Of a stretch of DNA of 64,000 nucleotides, positions 55,862 to 64,000 are shown piece after piece. A program made the translations under genes and the position numbers. The stretch is from Mycobacterium sp. 852013-50091_SCH5140682. GTDB taxonomy: Bacteria > Actinomycetota > Actinomycetes > Mycobacteriales > Mycobacteriaceae. Below the pieces are notes generated by a model. That model made no database searches. It saw nothing but the letters and a program-made list of their open reading frames with translations, and was not told where the DNA came from. Each line of letters opens with the position of its first letter. Within the stretch, counting starts at the first letter, position 1. The stretch lies in NCBI RefSeq assembly GCF_001665685.1, contig NZ_LZTB01000009.1, positions 30,794 to 94,793 on the forward strand. The letters are read 5' to 3'.

Positions 55862-55989
55862 GCCGCAGGCGCAAACAACGTTGAAGATCGGCACGAAGTG
55901 CGACAACGATTTTGACGCCACGGTTGTCACGGGCACCTCCGCGCGACCCGCAGGTCGAAAACGGCGAGCGGCATCTCGGTGGCCTAGCG

Positions 55990-57168
55990 CTACATGAAGT
56001 TCCTGGTGTGCAGCGCGGAGATGTCGGCGGCCTCGTCGGCCGGGAAACCCAGGTGGACCAGTCGCCGTTGCCTGCCCTGATCCATCTCGTCCTGCAGCGT
56101 GAGCACGGCTCGGTAGCCCGCCGCGATCGCGGCCGGTTCCCAGCTTCCCGCCGCGAGCAGCACGAGCGAGTCGAACACGTCGGCGTTGAGGCCCGCGGTG
56201 TCGACCAGGGCCGAATACCGACGCTCGACGGCACCGCGAAGCTGGCTGAGCACGCGGCTGTCGCGGTCGGCCTGATAGCGCAGGTGCGCCACGCCGAACG
56301 CGACGTGGCGGGCCTCGTCGCGGCGGGCCAACCGGGTGACGTCGCGGGTCACGGGGTCCGGTGCGTGCACGTCGAGGAACTCGAGGAGGTTGAGGAAGCT
56401 GCCTTCGCCGAGCACCGACAAGAGAAATGAGGCCATGGAGAAGTCGGCCTCGTCGAGCAGCGTTGCCAGCGACTGCCTTCCGCCGACGGTCGAGGTACCC
56501 ATCGGCAGACCCGTCAGCAGGGCGCGGCGGGTGAAGACCTCCATGTGCCGGGCCTCGTCGGCGGCCTGTACGGCCAGCAGCTGCAGCACCTCGCGGAAAT
56601 GCGGATGGATGCGGGCCAGCAGTTTGGCCGGGACCACCAGGGCGGCCTGCTCGTTCTCGACCAGATACGTCATCACCTGCACGACGGCCCGGTCGACGTC
56701 GGGGTGGATGTCGAACGGGGCGTCCCAGTGCACCGCGGTCGCGGGGTCCCATTGTTCGGCGGCGGCGTGCGCGTACAGGCTGGGTGCGATGTCCGCCCAC
56801 ACCAGATCCCGGTCACGGATGTCGAAGGGCGAGTACGGCGCGGCGCCCCGCTCGACGAGCGCGCCGCGCGCAGCCAGGCCCCAGTGTGCGGGCGCGGAGG
56901 CGACGATCCCGTCCGGGGCGGGTGTGCCCGCGCGTTCGGCCCCCGCCCAGCGGTCACGCGGCCCCGGTTCGATGGTCCAGAAGTCGTCGTGGCGGGTCAC
57001 CCGGTGCCCGAGCTGGCGGCCCCAGGCAGGCAGATCAACCGCGAGAGCCGGTGCGCGGCCGACGATTTCGACGGAACAGCCCGGCGGCACGGAAGCCAGC
57101 GCGCGCTGCACCAGCAGATGCGCGCCGTTGTCGAACCCGAGGTCGCCCAGGTCGACCCGTGGGTTCAC
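55990..57168 (-). CDS. Ferritin-like di-iron domain protein of unknown role
   Basis: The 392-residue protein has an N-terminal part of about 130 residues that resembles TusA/sulfur-carrier-like folds only weakly, then a four-helix ferritin-like domain with two DEARH motifs (AADEARHMEVF and RRDEARHVAFG) preceded by VENEQAALVVPAKLL and GEGSFLNLLEF, giving a full set of Glu/His di-iron ligands. GTG 57168 overlaps the PhnD-like gene stop (GTGA). It is the last gene of a three-gene operon. Probably an oxygenase or oxidase; the substrate is unknown. Confidence 0.7.
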   Translation of the reverse strand: MNPRVDLGDLGFDNGAHLLVQRALASVPPGCSVEIVGRAPALAVDLPAWGRQLGHRVTRHDDFWTIEPGPRDRWAGAERAGTPAPDGIVASAPAHWGLAARGALVERGAAPYSPFDIRDRDLVWADIAPSLYAHAAAEQWDPATAVHWDAPFDIHPDVDRAVVQVMTYLVENEQAALVVPAKLLARIHPHFREVLQLLAVQAADEARHMEVFTRRALLTGLPMGTSTVGGRQSLATLLDEADFSMASFLLSVLGEGSFLNLLEFLDVHAPDPVTRDVTRLARRDEARHVAFGVAHLRYQADRDSRVLSQLRGAVERRYSALVDTAGLNADVFDSLVLLAAGSWEPAAIAAGYRAVLTLQDEMDQGRQRRLVHLGFPADEAADISALHTRNFM

Positions 57169-58016
57169 GGCTGGTAATCGGCTGCGGTGACGGTTCCTGC
57201 CGGGTCGTAGAAGGCGAGCAGGTCCACCGCGGTGTTCAGCACGTCGTAGCCGCTGGTGCGCCCGGGTAACCACCGGGTGAGGCCTTCGAGGTCCAACAGG
57301 GGCCGGACGGTCTCGTCGGTATAGGACATCGACAGCAGCAACTCGGCCAGCTTCTCGACCTCCGCGGCGGATGCGGTGTCGATCGCCGTCAGATTGCAGT
57401 GGTCGAAAGGCGTTGTCTGACCGATGATCCGGAGACTTGACGGCGGTGCGGTGCCGTCCCGGCCGAAGCCGAGGTGGTTGGTGTCGATGATGGCCGCGGC
57501 GTCGGCGCGACCGTCCAGCACCGCCCGCACGGCCTCTCGTTCGCCGCCGATGTGGTCACCGTGCAGGCCGACGCCGATGTCGAAACGCTCGACGGTGACG
57601 TCCCGCCCGGCGAGCAGACCGGCATCGGCCAGCGTGGCCAACGGAATCAGCGTGGCCTGCGGAGAATCTACGGCACCCAGCGCCAGCCGCGCCGCTTTCA
57701 GGTCGGCGATCGTCTGGCGTGGCGAATCCGCGCGCACCACGAAAACGGAGGTCAAATCCTGGTCGGTGTCGCGCATCACCAGCGACGACACCTTGCGGCC
57801 CCGTGCTGCCGCGAGCCGCTCGCAACGCAACCACGCGAGCGGCGAGTTCCAGGCCACGTCGATGCGACCGTCGACGAGGTGCTCGGCCTGCCGCTCGTAG
57901 TTCGAGTACAGGACGAAGTCGAAGTCGAGGCCGTTCTGGCGCAACCACTCTCGAAACCCCGACCAGATGGTGACCACCTTGGGGTCGTATGCCACAGCGC
58001 CAAGCAGAAGAGTCAT
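57165..58016 (-). CDS. PhnD/SsuA-like solute-binding-fold protein without signal peptide
   Basis: The 283-residue protein fits the phosphonate-binding-like family: YDPKVVTIWSGFREWLRQNG, a YERQAEHLVDGRIDVAWNSP early motif, SVFVVRADSPRQTIADLKAA and DGRADAAAIIDTNHLGF. Unlike ABC transporter binding proteins it has no signal sequence and no permease or ATPase genes nearby, so it probably works in the cytoplasm as a sensor or enzyme partner. Start at MTLLLGAVAYD (58016); seven bases after the ACAD-like gene. Confidence 0.7.
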   Translation of the reverse strand: MTLLLGAVAYDPKVVTIWSGFREWLRQNGLDFDFVLYSNYERQAEHLVDGRIDVAWNSPLAWLRCERLAAARGRKVSSLVMRDTDQDLTSVFVVRADSPRQTIADLKAARLALGAVDSPQATLIPLATLADAGLLAGRDVTVERFDIGVGLHGDHIGGEREAVRAVLDGRADAAAIIDTNHLGFGRDGTAPPSSLRIIGQTTPFDHCNLTAIDTASAAEVEKLAELLLSMSYTDETVRPLLDLEGLTRWLPGRTSGYDVLNTAVDLLAFYDPAGTVTAADYQP

Positions 58017-58023
58017 CGTTGCC

Positions 58024-59154
58024 TCACAGTAGTGGTTGGCCGAACGCGGCGCGGCCCACGAAGTCGTGCAGAGCTTCGGTGGTGGGTGCCATGACCCGGG
58101 CCGCCAGCGAATCGCGGAACCGGCGCTCGATGCCCAGTTCCTTACGGAACGCCGAGCCGCCACACAATCGCATCACGCCGTCGGCGACGTCCGAAGCCGC
58201 CTCCGCGGCAACAGCTTTCACCTGCAGAACCCGCAACATCGCATCGGCGCGTCCCGTCGCCAACGCGGTGAGCGTGTCGTCGACGAACAGGGCGGCCCCG
58301 TCGACGAGCGTCAGCAACCGGGCGTAGGCACGACGCTGCTCGGGTTGTTCGGCCAGGCTCTGATCGAGGTGCTGCAGACGGCTGCCTGCCAGATGCGTGC
58401 CTGCGGCGGCGATCAGCGCCCGCATCAATCCGAGCGAGAACGCCGCGTTGAGCACCAGGAACGTCGGCAACGCCGACTCAAGCGCCAAATCGAGGCCCTG
58501 GCCGTCGCCGCCGAGCATCGCCGACGCGGGCACCGCGAGATGGGTCGCGGTCATCGGCGCCGACGAATTGCCGCGCAAACCCAACCCGTCGAACGACCCG
58601 GCGACCGCGAGCCCCTCGGCAGTGGCGGGCACATGCCACAGCGTCATCGGACCTTCGGCAGCAAGCGGACGGCTCGACCACACATAGCTGTCGGCATGGC
58701 CGGCCGAGGTGACCCAACTCTTGCGGGAGTCCAGCAGCACCGTGTCGCCGTCACCGCGCGACGCGATGCCGACCGGTGCCCAAAAGTGGCTCCGGGAGCC
58801 TACTTCGGAGAACGCCAGGGTGCTCAGGTGGCGGCCCGTCGCGATGGCCGACCGAGTGTCGTCGTCGGCAAAGCGTTCGAGCACGCTGACCGCGGCGTAG
58901 TGCATGGTGAGCACCATCGCCGTCGAACCGCAGACGGCTGCGATGGTGCGCACCGCCTCGGCAGCGTCGCCGAGACTACCGCCGCTGCCGCCGAACTCGG
59001 GTGCGCTCAGCAGGCCGAGAAACCCGGCCTTCGCCAGCGCGTCGACCGACTCGCGGGGAAAATCACCGCTCGCGTCGACAGCCGGCGCCGCGGGCTCGAT
59101 GACATTGCCGACGACTTCATCAAGGGCAGAACACAGCACAGAATCCACAGACAA
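58024..59154 (-). CDS. Acyl-CoA dehydrogenase-like flavoprotein
   Basis: The 376-residue protein has the acyl-CoA dehydrogenase layout: helical N-terminal domain (FLGLLSAPEFGGSGGSLGDA), middle beta domain (TLAFSEVGSRSHFWAPVGIA; DSRKSWVTSAGHADSYVWSS) and C-terminal helices with MRLCGGSAFRKELGIERRFR. The short variant lacking a clear catalytic Glu could be a DszC/SfnB-like monooxygenase as well as a dehydrogenase. It leads the three-gene unit with the PhnD-like and ferritin-like genes. Confidence 0.72.
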   Translation of the reverse strand: MSVDSVLCSALDEVVGNVIEPAAPAVDASGDFPRESVDALAKAGFLGLLSAPEFGGSGGSLGDAAEAVRTIAAVCGSTAMVLTMHYAAVSVLERFADDDTRSAIATGRHLSTLAFSEVGSRSHFWAPVGIASRGDGDTVLLDSRKSWVTSAGHADSYVWSSRPLAAEGPMTLWHVPATAEGLAVAGSFDGLGLRGNSSAPMTATHLAVPASAMLGGDGQGLDLALESALPTFLVLNAAFSLGLMRALIAAAGTHLAGSRLQHLDQSLAEQPEQRRAYARLLTLVDGAALFVDDTLTALATGRADAMLRVLQVKAVAAEAASDVADGVMRLCGGSAFRKELGIERRFRDSLAARVMAPTTEALHDFVGRAAFGQPLL

Positions 59155-59202
59155 CCTCGGTACGTAGGCGGGCCAGACACAGCGCTCGCCACCGTACCGG
59201 GT

Positions 59203-60288
59203 TCAGCCTGCCGTGGTTATCGAGTCGTCGGTAATGCCTGCTGCGCGCCGCGCGGCCAGCCTCCGCTTCTGCGGTTCGATCGTGTAGCGCGGGTCCTTGG
59301 CCGAATGGATGCCCGCCTCGAACACGCCGAACCGGGTCAACGCCGAGGCCGCCATCAACGCCAGGCCTGATACGGCGGCGACGACGCGGTTACGCCCGCC
59401 GAGCACCGCCCCCACCCCACCGGCCACGGCGAGACGCTCGGCCCACCGAAGCATCTCCCCGGCGCCGCCGTGATGCAGCGGTTCGGCCGCGACCGGATCC
59501 ATGCGCCGTTCCATGAGCTTCATCGCCGTGATGTCGCCGACCACGCCGAGTGCGGCCAGCGTACGCGCCGGGCCCGTCTCGGCCACCGGCGTGGTGACCA
59601 TCGCCAGGCCGGCCGAGGCCAGGCTCGCGGAGCTGACGAACACGAACGGCAGGTCCCGGTGAGCGTCATTCCAGGTCGGATTTGCGGTGTCGGACAACAG
59701 GACTGCGGTGTAGACAGCCAGCGGCGCGGCGAATACCCCTGCCTCGAAGCCGGCGAGTCCCTCGACGCCTCGCAGCAGCTTGCGCAGCGGCCCGAGCGGC
59801 AGCCGCTCCCCCAGCATTCGATCGACTTCGGCCACCGCCGCGACGCCGATGCCACCGCTGAACGCCGAGAGGATCCACGACCCCACACTCATCGGCGAGG
59901 TGATCTTGAAGGTGCGCAGCATGTTGTAGAAGCGATCCGGGCGGCCCAGATCGGCGACCAGTGCCACGCCGCCCAGACCGACGGCACCCAGCGCACCGAG
60001 CCGGGAATTACGGCGCAACTTCGGCCGCCCGGTCAGCTGCGCACCGAGCCCGAGCAGACCTGATCCTCCGGCGACGCCGCCGAGGAACAGATACGCCGCG
60101 ACTTCGTGGCCCCATGGCGGCGGCTTGACCACCGGACGGCCGTAGTACGACGTGAATTCGACCTCCGGTACCAACGTCATCTCGCGCGCGCCGTCACCAC
60201 CGGTGTCGATGCCGGTCCGCTTGCGCCGCTTACCGCCACGCCTGCGACGGGCAGGCTCCGGCGGTCGATAGCTGTCGAATTCACTCAT
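59203..60288 (-). CDS. NrfD-family membrane subunit of formate dehydrogenase
   Basis: The 361-residue protein has a cytoplasmic, very basic N-terminal stretch (RRRRGGKRRKR) and about eight membrane spans. Landmarks are PWGHEVAAYLFLGGVAGGSG, DLGRPDRFYNMLRTFKITSP and MSVGSWILSAFSGGIG, the signature of NrfD/PsrC quinone-reducing subunits. It would anchor FdhAB and pass electrons to menaquinone. Its ATG overlaps the fdhB stop (ATGA). Confidence 0.88.
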   Translation of the reverse strand: MSEFDSYRPPEPARRRRGGKRRKRTGIDTGGDGAREMTLVPEVEFTSYYGRPVVKPPPWGHEVAAYLFLGGVAGGSGLLGLGAQLTGRPKLRRNSRLGALGAVGLGGVALVADLGRPDRFYNMLRTFKITSPMSVGSWILSAFSGGIGVAAVAEVDRMLGERLPLGPLRKLLRGVEGLAGFEAGVFAAPLAVYTAVLLSDTANPTWNDAHRDLPFVFVSSASLASAGLAMVTTPVAETGPARTLAALGVVGDITAMKLMERRMDPVAAEPLHHGGAGEMLRWAERLAVAGGVGAVLGGRNRVVAAVSGLALMAASALTRFGVFEAGIHSAKDPRYTIEPQKRRLAARRAAGITDDSITTAG

Positions 60289-61271
60289 GGCTTGCCTTTG
60301 AGGAACGAAAATGCCGCGGCCGCAACCATTCCCAATGCGGCGATGCCCGCCCGCTTGTACATCGTCATCAGATCGGCCGTGCACACCCGCGGATCCGGCG
60401 GTAGACCGTACACCTCGGGTTCGTCGAGCAGCAGGAACACCGAACCCGTGCCGCCGACCCCGTCGAGTTCGTTGGCGCCGTAGAGCCTCGCCTCGGTCAT
60501 GCCCTGGGCATGCAGCTGCGCCACCCGCTCCCGCGCCTCGACGACGAGGTCGTCGTGGTCACCGAACTTGATCGACGTCGTCGGGCACGTCTTCGCACAC
60601 GCCGGCGTCTGGTCGTCGACCAGCCGGTCGTAACACAGCGTGCACTTCTGGGCGACCCCGCGTCTGGGCACCTCGGGTTGCTCACCCTTGCGCTCCCCGG
60701 TGCGGGTGGTCGGCGCCGCGGTGCCGTCACTGCGACGTTCCACCACGCCGAAGGGGCAACCGGCCACACACGTTCCGCATCCGTTGCAGACGTCGTCCTG
60801 CACGACGACCGTGCCGAATTCGGTGCGGAACAGCGCGCCGGTGGGACACACATCGAGGCAACCGGCGTGCGTGCAGTGCTTGCACACATCCGAGGCCATC
60901 AGCCAGCGGAACTCCGGGGTATCGGGCGGCGAGGTGTCGGGGCGGGCCTCGGCAGGTGCGCCGATGCCCGGCAGCCCGAGGCTGACCAACTCGCGACCGG
61001 ATTCGCGGGCCTCCTCGATGCGCTCGCGGCTCTGTTCGACGAAGGCAACGTGCCGCCACGTGCTGGCACCCAACGACCCGGTGTTGTCGTAGGACGAACC
61101 CAGCAGCTCGAGGTCCCCGTCACGGGGGTTACGGTTCCACTCCTTGCAGGCCACCTCACATGCCTTGCAGCCGATACAGATCGACGTGTCGGTGAAGAAA
61201 CCTTTGCGCGGCCTGTGCACATCCCAGTGCACGTCTGCCGTGGGGTCGGTCGGTCCGGAGAGTTGCCCCAT
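60285..61271 (-). CDS. fdhB: Formate dehydrogenase iron-sulfur subunit (FdhB/FdnH-like)
   Basis: The 328-residue protein carries four ferredoxin-type clusters: CIGCKACEVACKEWNRNP, VCKHCTHAGCLDVCPTGALF, VCNGCGTCVAGCPFGVVE and CTLCYDRLVDDQTPACAKTC. A C-terminal hydrophobic segment (about 305-322) may anchor it. It passes electrons from the catalytic subunit to NrfD. The frame is open upstream, but MGQLSGPT at 61271 is taken, 28 bases after the fdhA stop. Confidence 0.93.
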   Translation of the reverse strand: MGQLSGPTDPTADVHWDVHRPRKGFFTDTSICIGCKACEVACKEWNRNPRDGDLELLGSSYDNTGSLGASTWRHVAFVEQSRERIEEARESGRELVSLGLPGIGAPAEARPDTSPPDTPEFRWLMASDVCKHCTHAGCLDVCPTGALFRTEFGTVVVQDDVCNGCGTCVAGCPFGVVERRSDGTAAPTTRTGERKGEQPEVPRRGVAQKCTLCYDRLVDDQTPACAKTCPTTSIKFGDHDDLVVEARERVAQLHAQGMTEARLYGANELDGVGGTGSVFLLLDEPEVYGLPPDPRVCTADLMTMYKRAGIAALGMVAAAAFSFLKGKP

Positions 61272-61299
61272 CAATCCCTCCTCACTGTCAGCGTCGCGG

Positions 61300-64000
61300 T
61301 CATAGCGGCGTGTACCCCTCCCGCTCCGGATCATCCTGCCCGGGATCGGGGTAGACGATCTCCTGGGCCGGGTCGGTGATCCGCCCACTGTCGGTCTCGA
61401 CCGTGGTACCGGCCCGAATCTGGTAGTCGCGGACCAACTGCAGCAACGCCGCGCCGGTGGGACGTCGCCCGGGGATGATGTCGCAGCTGCCGGCCTTCGA
61501 CCCCTGGATCTGCGTGTTCGGATCCAGCGACAAGCCGACCAGGTCGTTGGCCGCGTCACCGCTGACCACCGCGTCGTTGCCAACACCCCAGTGGTACGGC
61601 AGACCGATCTGGTGCACGGTACGCCCACCGATGGTCAGCGGTGTCATCCGCTCGGTGACCAGCACGCGGGCCTCGATGGCCGCGCGCGGTGAGATCAGCG
61701 TCGCCCAGCCATAGGGCTCAAGACCTCGCTCGGCGGCCAGTTCGGGTGACACCTCGCAGAACATCTCGGGTTGCAGCTCCGACAGGTACGGCAGCCAGCG
61801 GCTCATACCTCCCGCGGTGTGGTGCTCGGTGAGCCGGTAGGTGGTGAACACGTACGGGTAGACATCTGCGCCTGGTTCCCCGGCGCTCGGCGCCCCCAGG
61901 TTGTCTTCGCGCGCGATGACCACCCGCGTGGGGCTCTGCTGCTGCGGGTACAGCGCATTGGCGACCGGCGACTCGAACGGCTCGTAGTGCGTCGGCAAGG
62001 GTCCGTCGACCAGGCCCGCCGGCGCGTACAGCCAGCCCTTCCCGTCGGCCTGCATGACGAACGGATCATCGCCCGCGAGCCCTTCGGGCCCGAAGGATCC
62101 AGGCCCGGGCCGGGTGTGCGGGTGCAGCTCGGGCGGGAAGTCGGGGATGTCGTCGCCGACCCACCGGCCCTGTTGCTCGTCCCACCACACGTAACGCTTG
62201 CGTTCACTCCACGGCTTGCCGTCCGGGTCGGCCGAGGCACGGTTGTAGAGGATGCGTCGGTTGGCCGGCCAGGCCCAACCCCATTGCGCCGCAACGGGTC
62301 CGGGCCCACCGCCGGGCACGCGGTCTGCGGCGTGGTTGACCCCTTCTGCGTACACACCGGCGTAGATCCAACAGCCGGAAACGGTGGACCCGTCCGCCCG
62401 CAGCTCGGCATAGCTCGAAATCGGCTTACCGGCATCAGGTCCGCTCAGGTGCCGCCCGTTGATCTCGGCCAGCACCGCCTCCGGATCGGGTTCGCCGTGT
62501 TCGTCGGTGGGATAGTCCCAGGTCAGGTCGAGCAGCGGGCGGTCGCGTTCATCGGTCGAATCCGCCAACTTGGCGCGGATCCGTTGACCCAGCTTGTAGA
62601 AGAAGTCCAGTTCGCTCTGGCACTCGCCCGGAGGCGCAAGGGCCTGATGACGCCACTGGACCAAACGCTGTGTCTGCGTGAAGGATCCGGCCTTTTCCAC
62701 ATGCGTCGCGGCGGGCATGAAGAACACCTCGGTCTCGATGTCCTCGGTGCGCAGTTCACCCGAAGCGATCTCGGGCGAATCCTTCCAGAACGTCGCCGAC
62801 TCGATCATCGCGAAGTCGCGGACCACGAGCCACTTCAGATGCGACATCCCGAGGCGCTGCATCCGCCCGTTGGAGGAGCCGACGGCCGGGTTCTGGCCCA
62901 GGATGAAATAACCCTCGACCTCGTCGGCGAGCATGCCCAGCACGGTCTGGTACGTACCGTGCGGACCGGTCAGCCGCGGCAGATAGTCGTAGGCCCAGTC
63001 ATTCTCGGCGGTCGCCGCGTCGCCCCACCATGCCTTCAGCAGGCTGACCAGATAGGTGTCGGCGTTGGCCCAGTACCCCTTCTCCTCTTTGGAATGCACG
63101 GTGCGCAAGTAGTCCGCCAACGTGTCTTGATGGCCCGCCTTGGGCATCGGCAGATACCCCGGCAACAGGTTGAACAGCGTCGGGATATCCGTGGATCCCT
63201 GGATGCTGGCGTGGCCGCGCAGCGCCATGATGCCGCCACCGGGACGGCCGACGTTGCCCAACAGCAACTGAAGGATCGCCGCGGTCCGGATGAACTGGGC
63301 CCCGAACGTGTGCTGGGTCCACCCGGTCGCATACGCGAAGCACGTCGTGCGATCACGCCCCGAGTTCTCGGTCACCGACCGCGCCAGGTACTCGAAATCC
63401 TCGAGATCGATACCGCACATGTCCCGCACCATCTCCGGGGTGTACCGGGAGTAGTGCCGCTTGAGGATCTGGAACACCGTGCGCGGATGCTGCAGGGTTT
63501 CGTCCCGCAGCACCTCCGCATGCTCGAGCGCCGGGCCGCCGCTGCCGAGCGTGTCGGCCGCCGCACGGCCCGCCGCGCTCGCGCCGTGCTCGGACCCGCC
63601 TGCCGCCTCGATGGTCCCACCCTCGGCCGTCGCGTACGCCCAGGTCGACGGATCGTATTGCCCTGTGGCCGGGTCGAATCCGGAGAACAGCCCGTGCAGG
63701 TCCTCGGTGTCGCGGAAGTCCTCGTTGACGAGCGTCGCGGCGTTGGTGTACGCGACGACGTATTCCTTGAACCACCGGTCGTGGGTGATCACATAGTTGA
63801 TCAGCCCGCCAAGCAGGACCACGTCGGAACCGGCCCTGATGGGGATGTGCCGGTCGGCCACCGCGCCCGTGCGGGTGAACCGCGGGTCGACATGGATGAT
63901 CCGCGCACCGCGGGCCTTCGCCTCGGACACCCACTGGAAGCCCACCGGATGCGCCTCGGCCATGTTGCCGCCCTGAAGGACGATGCAATCGGCGTTGGCC
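61300..64000 (-). CDS. fdhA: Formate dehydrogenase catalytic subunit FdhA, partial (likely selenoprotein)
   Basis: The frame is open to the edge of the window, so only the C-terminal 900 or so residues of the molybdopterin/tungstopterin oxidoreductase are seen. ANADCIVLQGGNMAEAHPVG, ARIIHVDPRFTRTGAVADRH, GWTQHTFGAQFIRTAAILQL and GNVGRPGGGIMALRGHASIQ are typical of FdnG/FdoG-type catalytic subunits. The active-site Sec/Cys lies upstream of ADCIVLQ in this family, so the expected in-frame TGA and its SECIS are outside the window. The selABCD set next to it makes selenocysteine very likely. Confidence 0.92.
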   Translation of the reverse strand, partial: ANADCIVLQGGNMAEAHPVGFQWVSEAKARGARIIHVDPRFTRTGAVADRHIPIRAGSDVVLLGGLINYVITHDRWFKEYVVAYTNAATLVNEDFRDTEDLHGLFSGFDPATGQYDPSTWAYATAEGGTIEAAGGSEHGASAAGRAAADTLGSGGPALEHAEVLRDETLQHPRTVFQILKRHYSRYTPEMVRDMCGIDLEDFEYLARSVTENSGRDRTTCFAYATGWTQHTFGAQFIRTAAILQLLLGNVGRPGGGIMALRGHASIQGSTDIPTLFNLLPGYLPMPKAGHQDTLADYLRTVHSKEEKGYWANADTYLVSLLKAWWGDAATAENDWAYDYLPRLTGPHGTYQTVLGMLADEVEGYFILGQNPAVGSSNGRMQRLGMSHLKWLVVRDFAMIESATFWKDSPEIASGELRTEDIETEVFFMPAATHVEKAGSFTQTQRLVQWRHQALAPPGECQSELDFFYKLGQRIRAKLADSTDERDRPLLDLTWDYPTDEHGEPDPEAVLAEINGRHLSGPDAGKPISSYAELRADGSTVSGCWIYAGVYAEGVNHAADRVPGGGPGPVAAQWGWAWPANRRILYNRASADPDGKPWSERKRYVWWDEQQGRWVGDDIPDFPPELHPHTRPGPGSFGPEGLAGDDPFVMQADGKGWLYAPAGLVDGPLPTHYEPFESPVANALYPQQQSPTRVVIAREDNLGAPSAGEPGADVYPYVFTTYRLTEHHTAGGMSRWLPYLSELQPEMFCEVSPELAAERGLEPYGWATLISPRAAIEARVLVTERMTPLTIGGRTVHQIGLPYHWGVGNDAVVSGDAANDLVGLSLDPNTQIQGSKAGSCDIIPGRRPTGAALLQLVRDYQIRAGTTVETDSGRITDPAQEIVYPDPGQDDPEREGYTPL

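Noticed and set aside
60285..61628. A longer fdhB with 119 extra N-terminal residues
   Set aside because: The extension overlaps the fdhA 3' end in another frame and is not ferredoxin-like; MGQLSGPT at 61271 fits the family start.

Overview
The window looks like a chromosomal segment of a GC-rich, probably environmental Mycobacterium/Mycolicibacterium. The main reason is the cholesterol-catabolism block at 28.5-46.1 kb. It has the gene order of M. tuberculosis Rv3540c-Rv3553 (ltp2, chsH1, chsH2, chsE2, chsE1, cyp125, fadA5, ddn, two SDRs, echA20, ipdA, ipdB, ipdC), and KstR- and KstR2-type operators sit where that regulon predicts them. ESX-type secretion substrates, GAF-ANTAR regulators and leaderless start sites fit the same assignment.

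Region 1 (1-23.1 kb) is a surface or exopolysaccharide locus. A translationally coupled + strand run holds the end of a DegT-type sugar aminotransferase, a Wzz-like chain-length protein, a Wzx-like flippase, a Wzy-like polymerase, a single-module NRPS (C-A-T-TE), a WbaP-type initiating sugar transferase and a FemAB/GNAT-like protein. By eye, the NRPS adenylation domain reads as glycine-specific, its condensation motif is degenerate, and it sits two genes from a FemAB-like putative aminoacyl transferase. This suggests an undescribed way of decorating an amino-sugar polysaccharide with glycine. A second block follows (about 10.2-15.4 kb), apparently more GC-rich: a flavin monooxygenase-like protein, an ATP-grasp ligase and two glycosyltransferases. 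After it come a FkbM methyltransferase, another glycosyltransferase, a lipoprotein with a transglycosylase-like motif, a PhyH-like dioxygenase, an amine oxidase and an extra glmS that could supply amino sugar.

Region 2 (23.3-28.4 kb) is regulatory and ESX-related. It contains a LuxR-type regulator with a receiver lacking its phospho-acceptor and a short upstream ORF, a 640-bp partly AT-rich non-coding stretch, a decayed GAF-ANTAR pseudogene beside an intact GAF-ANTAR gene, and two ESX-substrate-like proteins with seven-residue repeats.

Region 3 (28.5-46.6 kb) is the sterol block. It is interrupted at 36.9-40.8 kb by a secreted histidine phosphatase, an EspA/EspE-like protein with a C-terminal HExxH metallopeptidase-like domain, and an internally duplicated lipoprotein. 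The sterol genes remove the last three side-chain carbons (ChsE1/E2, ChsH1/H2, Ltp2, FadA5, CYP125) and then open the C and D rings (EchA20, IpdAB, IpdC).

Region 4 (46.7-51.6 kb) has a tandem UbiD-type decarboxylase pair, remnants of a PucR regulator and possibly of a P450, a small Rho_N-like protein and a HAD phosphatase.

Region 5 (51.6-64 kb) is a selenocysteine-formate dehydrogenase island: selB, selA, tRNA-Sec(UCA), divergent selD, a three-gene unit of unknown role (acyl-CoA dehydrogenase-like, soluble PhnD-like, ferritin-like) and the fdhA-fdhB-nrfD operon. The fdhA gene runs off the window before its expected selenocysteine codon. No CRISPR array, rRNA, insertion sequence or prophage was recognised. 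All family assignments were made by reading the sequence; no database search was run.
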